Source of the DNA: Cytidiella melzeri
Taxonomy: Eukaryota; Basidiomycota; Agaricomycetes; Polyporales; Irpicaceae
Assembly: GCA_022592445.1 (NCBI GenBank)
Contig: JABYQR010000041.1
Span: forward strand, 124,001 to 188,000
Direction: 5' to 3'
DNA: 64,000 nucleotides
The translations under genes and the position numbers were made by a program. The notes under the pieces are model-generated. The model did no database searches, was not told where the DNA came from, and saw only the letters and a list, made by a program, of their open reading frames with translations. Shown here piece after piece: positions 34,985 to 47,148 of the stretch; positions within the stretch are counted from its first letter, which is position 1; every line of letters starts with the position of its first letter.

Positions 34985-36227
34985 ATGGATAACAAACCGA
35001 CATTGACCGTGACGCTTGTCAGTCAATTGCTCTTAAACAGCTAATTCACCCACTCACCATCAGTGCCAGATCCGCCATGGCGAATCCATGGACAATCTGG
35101 TATGGGAACATCATAAGGAGCGTGTTACATATGCCTGAATCAACGTTTCATGAACAGCGCAACGTGTGGGCAGGCTGGACGGACTCTCCTTTGTCTAACC
35201 ACGGTATGTGGATTTTTGGCGATCACAACTATATCAGTCTAAGAACGTTCGCATGGCGCAGGAATGAACGTACGCACCCGTATGTTATATACAGCTGCTC
35301 GGCAATTATTCACGATTGTCGACAGCAAGCGCGAGCCCTCGGCGATGCACTAGCATCCACAAGGTTCACAGCCATACATGCATCTCCGTTGAAACGAGCG
35401 TATTCCACAGCAGAGGCAGTGTACGAGAAACAACCACAGCCTAAACCAGTCTTCTCATCGTCTCCCCTGCTGCGCGAGCAACATTTTGGCATCGCCGAAG
35501 GCAAGCCGTGGACATGGGATACGACGCCTGGTCTGTCGCTCGAGGATCACTATGCACAAGGCCTGTTTCCTGTTATGTATCAACGCGCAGACGCGTTCCC
35601 GGATGGTGAAAGCCTCGACGACGTTGCTGTACGGGCAGAGCAGGCCGTCAAGGATCTGATCTTGTCCAACGTACGGAAGGCAGCGCGAGAGGGCAAGAAA
35701 GGGCTGCATGTTGCTATTGTCAGCCATGGGATATTTATCAGTGAGTTGATATCGGCGTTGTTAACGAAAGACCGGAGTGGGCAACATCCTGGACGCAAGT
35801 ACAGAGGTACCCATAACACAGCATGGACAAGGATTATAGTCAGCGTGAAGGTAGGCCCATACTTTGATTAGGATACTGGTACTGAGTCTGAGCAGGGATC
35901 AAAGGAGGGCGAGCCCATGGAAATTGCAGACAATGATTTGCCACCGTTAGAAGTGTCACTCACAGATTTCAATCGGTCTGAGCACCTTGAGCACGTTGTA
36001 TGTCGCCATTCACCGAACTTGATGGAGCTAACGGTTTCACCGATTTCTTGTAGAAACGACAAAAAGGCGGCATTGGTAGCTCAGCTCACGACCCCAAGCA
36101 GCAGAGTATCCGTGCGTTCTTCGGCGGAGGAGGAGCTAAAGCAGAAGAAGGTCGCAGTGAGTCCAATGTCAAAGACGAGGCAAATGTAGAGTTCGAAGGC
36201 GATGCGCCTACTTCGAGCTCGTTGTGA
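34985..36227 (+). CDS. Histidine-phosphatase (phosphoglycerate-mutase-like) protein with PIP-box-like tail
   Basis: A protein of the histidine phosphatase superfamily. Splicing three 5' exons gives MDNKPTLTVTL, IRHGESMDNL and RNVWAGWTDSPLSNHG. After a longer intron comes QARALGDALASTRFTAIHASPLKRAYSTAEAV. The catalytic RHG histidine, the acid/base Glu in LLREQHFGIAEG and the second histidine in VSHGIFISELI are present, so it should be an active phosphatase or mutase; substrate unknown. After HNTAWTRIIVSVK, a 45-base intron is needed to bypass TAG, then a tail follows: PLEVSLTDFNRSEHLEHV, KRQKGGIGSSAHDPK, QQSIRAFFGGG, acidic end. QQSIRAFF at 36099-36122 matches the PCNA-interacting consensus QxxI/L/MxxFF. 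The tail join is inferred; if that intron is not used, the protein ends early at 35871. Confidence 0.78.
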
Positions 36228-36928
36228 CATGTAGAGTTACCGTAGAGTGGCTTGTGGCAATTCTCATGAGGATAGTATTGATATCACGACATTGTGTATG
36301 AATACAAGCCAATATACTGGGAGCAGTCAGAGAGGTGGACTTGCGGTGTAGATGCTCACATACTTACAGCAGACACAGATCCTATTCCTCGGAGCTCATA
36401 CGAACATTATGGAGACCCATAGGGAAGTAGTTTCTTCAGTGTCACTGTTTGCTTGTCATGAGAGTAGGCGGTTTTGGACAGCCGGTGCTTTTGGCCTGAG
36501 CCTTTATTCACGTTGAGATGTGAGTGATACGCGTGTGCCTATAGGGAAAGCGTTCAGATATGCTCCTGTTTCTAGACAGGAATCGAGCATACCCTCTTGA
36601 AGTTTCCTGAAGACAAGGACCGCCAACGTTTCTTCGCACCCGAGTGTGACTTCAGCTTGGGATATTGCAACACGGTTGAGGTCGAGAATTGACGTGCTGC
36701 AGAAAAAGCAGACGCAAGACGAGTGAGAAACATGGCTATGAAGCGAGCCTCCGCACACGAATAGCGTGTTCTGAGTGGTTATTTGGTGGAAGTGGTGGGG
36801 AGAGACAACGAGCTATACCCGACCGAGCCCAGACGCGACTTGCCGGGGGCGCTTGATTGAACGCGCACTTGGTGATCAATACTGACCAACTCTGCCTTCA
36901 CCCAGTATCTTTCTTCATCTTCACTACC
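36228..36928. other. Intergenic, no gene recognised
   Basis: About 700 bases between two genes read in the same direction. Only motif-free short frames; the right end should hold the UFD2 promoter. Confidence 0.45.
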
Positions 36929-39900
36929 ATGTCCACAAATCCTCAAGACGATGCTGACCGTGTAAATAGGCCCTTCGTCTGCTTTTACCCTACGAGACAC
37001 TCAAGGTTCTCTCCCAGATCCGTTTGAAGCGGCTTGCCAAGCTGCAGGGTGCTACTTCAAGCTCACCGAGTCCATCCCTTCCCTTAGGTTCACCAGGCCC
37101 AAGCACTCCTCCAATATCGCGTACACCACCTCCAACAAAGCCAAAGGTGCAACCTGTTCCTGTGCCTGCGAAGCGTCCGGTAGAATTATTCGCACCTTCT
37201 CCAGCACCACAGAAGAGACCTGTGGCTCGTCCGGCTCATTTGGATCTGCCAACCTGGGAAGATGAGACCATCGGACAGATACTAAATGTGACGCTAAGTG
37301 TGCGCGATCATTGTGTTGTCTTTTAAGTTGCGTGCTCAGGTTAACCGGCGACGTAGAAAGAAAAGGCGGAGAAGAGCGCATGGGACATTGTGTGGCTTAA
37401 GCACCTTGCGACCGAGCTTCAATCGGAAAGCCCTGGTGCGCCACTCCATACTGATCCCATAATGCATGAATGAGCTAGTACTTACTCTCTTGCAGACGTG
37501 TCATCACCACTGCGGCTTAATGTGGAGATCATAGACCGTTTGTTGATTGCGAGATTGGAACTCGACCCACAGGGCATGTCGTAAGTATTTACACAGCCAA
37601 ACACTCCCGTTACTCACTAAAAGTAGTGACGACCTCGATTACTTGCCGGTCCTTGCTTCACTTCCTCCGCAACTGACTGTGTTTGAGTACCTCGTGGGAT
37701 GCTGGAAGCGGGCTGTATCCACACGATCAGCATTGGACAAGAAGGTGAGGCCGTTTTCATGACTGATATTGTACAATATCCGTACTGACAAACCTCGAAG
37801 GCGTACCCTCCACTAGAGAAAGAGAAAGCTATCTCCATACTTGATAAGACACGCGATCTCATAATAAGTTATACCGGCCTGACTTTGCAGGAGCCGGAGA
37901 TGTTTCCACAGCCGTCAGGGTATGGGTCCATCTGCCAGCCACCAATTTTCACTATCTAATCCACCACCCAGGAAACCTCTGGGACCTTTAGAACTTGTCA
38001 CACCCTTAATATCGCTGTCAACACTCTCTGCACCTCTCCTTTCCGTGGCAAGCTCATCACAAGCCATCCTGTCTCCTTCTGACATAGAGCCATTCTTGAA
38101 AGATCTTGCTCGACGATTCGAACCGGACAATGAAATTGACGGGGTACTCGGGCCCGTTGTGAGAGAACTTTGTTTCCATCAATCGCTCTTCCGACCAGAG
38201 GGGCTTGCTGGCGGTGATGCTTCCTGGCGAGGTGTCATTGGAGGCCTGGAGGCTTTGGTTAGTGTGAAGTCTATTGCGAAGATGATCACACGACATGAAG
38301 ACTTCAACCCCCCGACTGCGCAAGCTCACACAATCGAAGCTGTCAGCTTGCTCGGTCCTCTCCTTCGCCTGGGTGTGTTCCAACGCGAGTGGGTGAGTTA
38401 GTTCGATTGTCCTGCCTCTTCGTCCAGAACGTATCGATAACTAGTCTGTAGCCTTCCATATCGGCAGCGTACTTTATCAAGCCGAAAGATAGGCCGGCTT
38501 CAGATATGCAGTCTGCCCAGGCAAGCTTGAGAGGGACGTTGAAGAATCTGCAGGTGTGTTCTCTTGCGTGCTTATATGTTCCAAGATCTCGCCTAATTAC
38601 TTGACAGTCCTCCATGTTCAAGATATTCGATGCCTTTGTCAGAGCCGGTCCTGAAGCTCAGGAAGCGGTTCTCCAGTACTTTGCTCGCATTGTCTCTCTG
38701 AATATGAGACGTGCTGGAACTCATGTAAGTGTCTTTGCGGTCCATGGAATTTCTGTCAGCTTGCTGACGCGGCACAGGTAGAGCCAGAAACGGTAGCGTC
38801 AGATTCATTCATGGTCAACCTTCAAGCGATCATGCTGCGGCTTTGCGAACCGTTCATGGATACGCACTACACGAAGGTACAGGAACTATCATGAAACGAC
38901 CAAGATCAGTGACTCAGCGATTTTGTTAGATTGACCGAATCGACCCCCTGTATTACGCACGCACAAATAGGATCGACCTCAAAGAAGAAACGCGCATCAA
39001 TGCAACTCAGAGTGAAGCGGAGGAGTGGAGGGAACAGCAACAGGCTCAAGTCAAAGGTGCAATATTTCCTTGAACACGCTTACATGCTGTTTTGACATTC
39101 CCTTCACGTGGCTGATAGGCCAACCGCCGAAGTTCCTGTCGGAGATCTTCTATCTAACATTGGCTATGAATCATTACGGCTTGCAGAAGACCATCACAAG
39201 TCTTGACGAACTGGGACGAGAGCATGGCGAAATCACACGGCACTTGGAGTCACTTCAGGGAGATGGCTCCTGGCAAGGAGTGAGTATTTGCCGTTGAACG
39301 CCTCAGTCACCTGTCAACTGAAAACCAACACAGGGCCCAATGCAAGCGCGTGTAGAGCAAGCTATCAACGCTGCAAAGGTTAGTGTAGGGTTATTGTCGT
39401 GTTTCGACTGTTTGTTTTACTCTCACCCAAGGCGGAACAAGAAAAGTTGGAAGCGTGCCAACTGGCTTTCCAAACGCAGCTGGCAGAGCCTGAGCTTGTC
39501 TTCAGGGGTATCACCTTCGCGAACTTCGTATCCACCTGGTTGATACGCCTTGTCGATCCTCGCCACGCACATCCGAATACGACTGTCGAGTGAGTATCGC
39601 TGACTCTCAGTTGGCATGATCATGATATCAACGTACCCTTCACAGACTTCCGCTTCCCAAGGAGGTCCCTTTCGCTTTCAGAATCCTGCCAGAATATATA
39701 GTAGAGGATGTGGTTGATTACCACTCGTTCACCATTCGGTTAGTATACCCCATATTGGATCGCCGAGCTTATCCAAACGCTCATATGCTGTTAGATATGT
39801 ACCTGAGAGTTATGAGCTGTCAGGAAAGATAGAGCTACTGACGTGGGCATTAACACTCTTGACTTCTACATGGTACATCAAGAATCCTTTCCTGAAGTCG

Positions 39901-41446
39901 AAAGTCGTTGACGTATGTATGCATCCCACTACCCAAACTGCCTACTGATGCAGTTTGCAGACACTGTTCTGGGCATCCATCAAATACGACGGCAGACGAA
40001 GCGTCTTGGAGTCTATGCTGAACTCCCACCCCATGGCCATGAAGTACTTGATGTCTGCCTTAATACATTTCTACATTGGTAATGAATGCTTACCTCTATT
40101 CAGTCCTCACGCACTTTTCTGATACTCTCAATGTCCTAGAGGTCGAACAGACAGGTGCAAGCTCGCAATTTTATGATAAATTCAGTAAGTGCTATGGCTC
40201 GCATCGCTGGCTGGACTGACAACTTCCTTACTGCCAGATTCTCGGTATGTTTTTTTCTGGTTTTCTTTTGTCACGCATAGCTTACATTTTGCAGTCGGTC
40301 GATCGCAAGCATATTCCGCATCATCTGGAACAATCCCGACCATCGCGATGCCCTCAAACGCCAAGCACGGTATGTCCCTTGCTCTCTGCTTTGCATGACC
40401 TGACACGCATCGCAAGGGATGGCATGGAGAAGTTTATCCGATTCGTGAATTTGATAATCAACGACGTAACGTACCTCATGGACGAGTCACTGACAGACCT
40501 GGCCAAGATCCACGAAATTCAACAAGAGATGCGGGATACTGAGACATTCTCCAGACAGCCCGCACAGCACAGGCGCGAACGAGAGTCGACACTGCGTGGT
40601 CTAGAAAGACAAACGACTACGTACACTCAGCTCACAAAATCTACTGTGGCCCTCTTGAAGATGTTCACGGCCGAGACTAAGGAACCCTTCATGGCACCGG
40701 AGATTGTCGACCGTCTGGCGGCGATGTTGGATTACAACCTTGAAGCTCTCGCCGGACCTCGTTGTGGCGATTTGAAGGTTTCGAACCCCGAGAAATACAA
40801 GTTTGAGCCCAAGACGCTTCTCAGCGACATCGTCCAAGTGTTCCTCAACCTGAGCGAGCAAGGAGAGTTTGCTCGAGCTGTCGCTAATGACGGTCGCAGC
40901 TATCGGAAGGAGCTTTTTGAAAACGCTGCACGGATCGCACGCAAAGCTGCTCTCAAATCAGAACAAGATATCGAGAAACTCCGTCTTTTCGTCGTCAAAG
41001 TCGAAGAGATGAAAGCAACCTTGGAGGCTGAGGACGATCTGGGAGAAATACCTGATGAATTCCTTGGTAAGCTGCATAGCGAGAGCTATATCACGTGTAA
41101 GGCCAGCTAAGCGTGCTATTCTTTGCAGACCCGCTGATGTACACGCTCATGCGTGACCCTGTCATTTTGCCAACATCTCGTACTACCCTTGATCGTGCCA
41201 CTATCAAGTCTCATCTGTTGTCAGACGCGAAGGACCCCTTCAACAGAATGCCGCTGTCGTTGGAAGATGTAATCCCAGGTAAGGTTTCGTCGTCTCTGTG
41301 ACACCACCCGAATTCAACGTTCTGCCTGATCAGATTTGGAGCTCAAAGCCCGCATCGAGTCTTTCCTGTCGGAGAGACGCAACAAGAACACTGTCTACGA
41401 CAGACCTGAGGGTGACGTTGTTCACATGGACGCATCTGCGGATTAA
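36929..41446 (+). CDS. UFD2: UFD2-type ubiquitin conjugation factor E4 (U-box)
   Basis: The E4 ubiquitin-chain elongation factor Ufd2 (UBE4 family), which extends chains on substrates handed over by Cdc48 and others. Exon 1 ([11 protein letters not shown]) splices to [11 protein letters not shown], the usual N-terminal start, followed by a Pro-rich linker. The long Ufd2 core helical repeats are spread over about 20 exons ([92 protein letters not shown]). A big exon at 40375-41075 covers [25 protein letters not shown]. The C-terminal U-box reads [39 protein letters not shown]...DPFNRMPL, with the typical hydrophobic core and no zinc ligands. It ends VVHMDASAD. Complete length as expected for the family, about 1,100 residues. 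Confidence 0.93.
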
Positions 41447-41901
41447 TCACGTACCAGAGAGGACAGTGTAGGCATCATCGTCATCACGCACATTCTTGGT
41501 ACCGTTCATGTGGAGCTCTCAGTTGCTATCGGCGGACACGTACAGGCTTGTTAATGCTCCGCTCACGACAAGTACATCTTTCAGTTGTGGTGTAAACAAG
41601 GGTCATTCCAAACTTTTCTGAGAATCAAGCATGATTTGGAAAGATAAATTGCACAGGAAGTTGTGCCTCGGGTGATGATTAGGCATTCGCGATCATAATA
41701 GGCCTATTGGTGAGGACTAGTATTCATATCCTCCGAATTCACTACAGTTACTGGGTGGCTATTGTACAACAAACGAGCGTATTTTTCGAAAGTAGAGTAC
41801 TTGAAGATTGTTTGTGCGAGGTAGTACGAGGAGAAGCAGGAACGATAGGGTGTAGCGAGAATAGCGATGCAAGACGAGAACCTGACTATCCTTCCTGGCC
41901 A
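41447..41901. other. Spacer between convergent UFD2 and Dicer genes
   Basis: 455 bases tail-to-tail, no coding signal; expected to carry both 3' ends. Confidence 0.5.
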
Positions 41902-44900
41902 TTAAACAATGTATTCCGGAACGTCTCCCCACTCCATGTCATCGGCGTCTTCAGGAGTTTCTTCTTCAATAACATTCAGTCTCCGGACTGCCCCCTCCGC
42001 AGCGGCAAACCGGACTTCGTTTAACGACGCTTTCCCCCTGTACGTTTCAGTCGCCCTGAACTCCTCCTCGTCGTTTATCAAAACCACACAGCTCACGTCT
42101 CCGTCTGACTTCTCAGTCTTAATCTCCCACTTGAAGTCCTTCCTGTCGGCCCACATAGCGAGACGCGAGACCGGATGGAGTACGTCAACCTCGTCCCGGA
42201 CGATTCTCTCCATAATGTCGATAAATCCCAAAGTCCGCAGGACGCCTCGTACGGCATCGAGGTTCCCGTGACTGTCGAGGAAAACGGCACCGAGTAAACT
42301 CTCCATAATGTCGCTGATGAATTTTGGTGCTTGTAGGCTGGTCAAGGCTGCCCAAGGATAGATAGAGTCGTTCTCTAAAGCCCCGCGTATTGCATCGCCG
42401 TTCTTCTCATATCGGGCGAAGGCGACGTTCAAGTCATCCAAGACAAGCGGGCTTGAGTGAAGTATACATTGGTGGAGGTAGACACGCTGCGTGTCGCACG
42501 TCAAAAATACGCCGTCCTGCTGATTCCATGCCGGCATAGTCGCATCAACGAGGGTGAAGGTTTTCATGCACAGATACGCGAGGAGGTGCGAATTTACGAG
42601 GGACTCCTTCCGGATGTGCATTGAGCCTGGACCATAATTCTTGCCTTCTGCGTGGTACAAAAAGTCGGTGACGACCATGTCGAGCGTTGCGTCTCCGAGA
42701 AACTCCAGCCGCTCGTAGGAGATGGTCTCGACTATATCACCAGTATATGATGCATGCGTGAGAGCCTCCACCAGAAGAATTGGGCGTAAGAACTGGTAAC
42801 CTAGCATTTCTTCCACTAGCGCGAGCTGCGGAGGTAGGCCGCTCACAACTTCGACCCGGGATAGAGCGACGCTAACACAATCTGGGATGCGATCCCACCG
42901 CTGAAGACCCAGTCCAAACAGCCGAAGAGCTTCTGTACTGAGATCGAAGCTACCGTGTTCGTAGGCCGCGCCGATGAGAGACTCGACAACGTCCGCGAGC
43001 ATCTTCGTGGATAATTGCTGAGTTTGCTTCTTCTTCTTGCGAGGTGGAGTCTGAGGTTCTCCAGAACCTTTACCCTTGCCATCTGCATCTACCTCTACGT
43101 CCGCTCCACCAGTAGCATCCGCTTCTGCGGCCTTCGCGTCTGTGTCGAGTTGTGCTTGCTGCTGTCGGCGGTTCTGCTGGAACGCCGACTCGTCAACATA
43201 TCGCGGTCGCCATTTCCTGGGAACAAACTGGTCCCGGATTATCCATCTCTCCAAGCCGAGTCTGATTGCCTCCTTCGCTAGCCGGTTGTTGTTCACTGCG
43301 TGATCTTTGCGACGAGAGAGGTAGCCCTCGTGCCAGAGAGGGTACTGGGAAAAGAGTTGTATGCTGGTGATATACTTCAAAACGGTGTCTCCTAAGGTCT
43401 CCAGCCGCTGATAATTTATCGTGTCTTGTGATGCCGGTGCAGTGATGGCTGTTCTGATAAGGTTGAATGGGATGGTGGCAAGAGACGGAGTGGATGCAAA
43501 AATGGTGTCCCGCATTTCGCGGACAGTGATGGCGATCGAGAGCCAGCGAAGGGCGGATGGAAGCTGAAAAGCGTATTGTACGTCGTCCACGCCGACCATA
43601 TCAATGATTGCGAACTTCGGATGCAGCAGCAATGGCAGCTCATGGGTGAGGCCGCTTTCTGCAGAGTCAAGTGGAATCAGGAAATTTGCACGTTTTGGGA
43701 ACGGCTGGACGAATAGGAGAGGAAAAGAGAGTTTGTAGTCTGGAAAGCCGTCGTATCTGTCCTTCAGTTCCTCTTCTGCCTCAGGAGATATGGGCCCGTC
43801 GTGCCAGCCAATGAACTGCAACAACTTATCATACCTCTCGTTTGATCGTACCAAGGCGAGGTCGAGCGGATAGTCGAACTCTTTCACAAGGGCTTCCGCA
43901 TCAACACGGTCCAGAGTCTCCAGACGGGAGCGTTTGATCCGTTCTAGTCTCTTCTCCTGCCATTCTCTGCGCTCTTTCCACCGCGCGTCCGTCGTGCTCT
44001 CCTCCATGGGCAAGAAGGCATAGCAAAAGTCGGTCTTTTCAGCTTCCATGCGAGAGCTGTAGAGGGACGCAAACATGCGACGCGTATAGCGGATAGCTTC
44101 GGAGGTCGCGCAGTCGTCTTCAACTTCTACCTCGCTCGAGCGTATTACGACTTTCATACGTCCTTTGCCGGGGACATATAATGTAGGGAGCTCGTCGGGT
44201 GCAAAAGACGGTAGGGGACGCCTCGTGAACATGTATAGAGGAGGGTGGTCGCCGATCAGAAGCTCATTGTACCACCAACGCAGTTCGTCCTTTGCTATCG
44301 CCCAAGGATCCAACTGAATGGGAACGTTAGCTGTACCTGCTCGCTGCTCCACCTCCTGCAACAATAGTTTGACAGCACCGTCCTCATCTGGTTGAATGAC
44401 GCTGGTAAGCGGAAGGAGGTGGTCGTTCAACAACCCTTCCTGGTACAGTCTGTGGTATAGGAAGAATGCTGCGTGGTTACGAGCGGAGCGTTTCGAGGGG
44501 TAAACGCAGGACGTGCTATATCTCCGGAGCCTACTCAGCGGGTTAGTCATGTGATATAGGGGGGGGGTGTCAATAGATCACGATGAATTTACGTACTCAG
44601 CAGGTACTTGGCGAGGAAGGATGCATGTCGCACCCCAAGGCCCTTCGTAGGGTTTGACTCCGGGCCGTGGGTCAAGTGAGTGCCAGCCTTCCTCCATCTC
44701 CGGCGGGTCCAGATCAAATATTGGAAGTAGCTGAGAGTGCCCCGTGTGAGGTAAGACAGAACAGAAGTGATGGAGATGAGCAATTGCAGAGTCTAGAGTT
44801 AGGAGAGCTCTTCATACCAAGTCAGTCGTGGAATCACAGCACTCGTCGCACGTAGTACTCACCCAGTGGATTCGACTTGGAATTGTATTGGTTCGTCGAG

Positions 44901-46690
44901 CTCGTCGTGCGAATCCTCTTCTTGCACACGGTTGACGTCGGTGTATAGCGCTACCATTTCTTGCTCTGTCTGCTCCCACTCCAGGATCTTCGAGATAGCG
45001 GTGGGATCGTTACCAAACATGACGATATAGGTACTCTTCTGTCGTCTTGCTCTACCTCGACTCTGTGCCCAGGATACCATGTTGTCAGGGGGGTTGAAGC
45101 GTATGACGTTCCCGCAAGCCTGTATATCGAGCCCTTCTTCTGCTACGGATGTCGCGACTACCACATTCTTGTCACCCATCTTGAAGTCCTTCAGCGTCTG
45201 GGTAGCATTCTGCTTCAAGAGGTCCCGAGTAATGTCGAGAAAGTCACGGCGCTGGGCGGAATTCGAGGTACCAAGGAGACATCCGACCTTGAAGCGCTCG
45301 TTCAGGGAAGGTAGGCGGGAGAGAATCTCAGCTAGACCAACCACAGCGGCGCGGCGTGTGGCGAAAATAAGTCCACTGTAACTATCACCTTGTATGCGTG
45401 CCGATTGTTCTTCTCTTTTCAAGCACGATATCAGGACTTGGACCTTGGGAGAAATGCCGGCGAGGATATCCTTTGGCTCGTAAGATATGGGTACCAGTTG
45501 AACTTGGGAGACCAGACGGAGCAAATATGCCTTCTCTCTGGCCTGCCAAGAGGCCATCACACCTACATGCAGCGTCTGCTGCTTCTTGACCTGTTCCAGC
45601 ACGTTCCATATGTACCAGTCGGCCGCCCAGTAACCCAGCTCCACGCCAATATCGTCGGCAGTGCGCGCGAGATCACGGAGGCCTTTGTGTGTAAAGGTAT
45701 CTTTCTTGAGCAAGGTCTTGGACAACTTCTGATCTACACGGTTACGCTGCTCCCCAGGTTGCAAATTAGCGAGCTGGGAGCGCAGAGAAACCACGTAAGG
45801 GTCGTCCTCGATATCCAGATGCTCAAGAACGCCGCGAAGAGCTAACAGGTTCCGAGAAGGTACTGTGTCGTCGTAGTCGACGGGTTGATAGAGGATGTGC
45901 CTGAAGATCGGGCGGTGAACAAAGGTAGCTAGTTCTTCACGATTTAGCCTCGATGAGCGTATGACGCAGTCCAAGTTAGCCTCGATAGTTCTATGTCATA
46001 GGAAGTCAGATGTGTGAGTAATGATGAAGATGTAAATTCATGTTACCGAAAAGCTCCCTGAACGTTACCACCGTATATAGGACTGGCGGTCAAGCCTAGA
46101 ACCGCCGGTCTGCAGACATCTTGGAGTACGTCGCCCTGACGCGGAGGAAGTGGCATATAAAAAGCCTTCATGATTTCGTTGTATGGATGCTTGAGTGTTG
46201 CATGATGCGCCTCGTCAAAGATCAACAGGCTGATGTGAGCACCCAGATCTATGTAGCCGTGTCGTAAAGCGTCCAGGACGATCTGAGGTGTCGAAACGAC
46301 GATCCGGTAGGACGTCAAAACCCTCTCCCAGAGTTTGGCATCTTTCCACTGGTCAGGCTCAGATGCGCCCGAGATGAGGCCGACGGGAACTGGGATAGCG
46401 GCGGCGATAACGTCACGCTGCTGCTCAATCAGCGCCACTGTAGGAGCGAGAAACCAGCATATCTGTAGATCATAACGTTGCAGTGAGAGTCAACAAAGAG
46501 GTTGAATGCAGTTTACCTTCTTCGTTTGGTGTTCTACTTCGTGTTTCATCCTGAGCATGGCAATGTGCGTCTTTCCAGAACCAGTGTCGAGGGCAATGAC
46601 GATGTTACGACGGAGACTTTCTTGCAGCAGCTCTTGCTGGTATCCTCGAGTATTCACGACTGGAGGATCTGGCGGCGTAGGTGCATCCAT
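41902..46690 (-). CDS. Dicer-type ribonuclease III
   Basis: A Dicer that should cut double-stranded RNA into small RNAs for gene silencing. Domains in order: DExD/H helicase (RGYQQELLQESLRRN, P-loop LDTGSGKTHIA, LIFDEAHHATLKHPY, GLTASP); helicase C-terminal part (VVVATSVAEEGLDIQACGNVIRF, QSRGRARR); Dicer dimerisation domain DUF283 split across two exons (AIAHLHHFCSVLP, WGATCILPRQVPAE). Then a long exon carries RNase IIIa (YQRLETLGDTVLKYI; ADVVESLIGAA) and RNase IIIb (YERLEFLGDATLDMV; DIMESLLGAVF), with all four acidic residues of each site, and a degenerate dsRNA-binding segment (HPVSRLAMWADRKDFKWEI). No PAZ was recognised, as in many fungal Dicers. RNase IIIa holds an insert of about 60 residues with a PPRKKKK basic run. 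Start set at ATG 46690 because the longer upstream frame begins with GTG; exon sequence to 46879 is probably leader. Confidence 0.9.
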
Positions 46691-47148
46691 TACTGCGAAA
46701 GGGCGATACTGAGTAAGGCCATTCGTTTGACAAACTCCAAGGGGGGTCATCACGGTGCTTACCTGTAGACAGCTGCTCTTGTAGGAGTGATCTGAGGTAT
46801 AAGTATCAGTCGATGGTATGGCGAGAGGCTCTGTGGTGGTGGAAGTGGTGGGTGGTAAAGGAGCTGCGCCGCCACTCACTGGTGCTATTCGTAGGCTGCA
46901 CAGACCTTCTGATAAACGCTAGGTCAAGGCGCAGTCAACCAAAGCAGACTTGAGCTTCGTGGACATCCGCTCTCATCGCTATGACCAGGAGAGTTTGATT
47001 GTGGCCAGCGAGGTCAAAGCAGGAGGAATATGAATTATTTCTCTGATACGTCTGTTTTCAGACGTTGAGCTACCGTAATTAATGATTATATACTTTACTT
47101 CTCACACCACGACCGCGACGTTGACCAGACCCAAGCCACAGCTTCTCT
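46691..47148. promoter_or_regulatory. Divergent promoter and Dicer leader
   Basis: Between the divergent Dicer and potassium-channel start codons. A GTAAGC donor at about 46760 and an acceptor just before ATG 46690 suggest a spliced Dicer leader. On the plus strand a TATATACTT motif near 47088-47095 sits about 55 bases before the channel ATG. Confidence 0.4.

Noticed and set aside
35077..35201. Start of the histidine phosphatase at ATG 35077
   Set aside because: That frame misses the catalytic RHG; reading the same bases one frame over as IRHGESMDNL and adding the exon at 34985 restores the family start.
46691..46879. Longer Dicer N-terminus starting at 46879
   Set aside because: The frame there starts with GTG and is Ser/Thr/Pro-rich without conservation; the ATG at 46690 lies just before the helicase domain.
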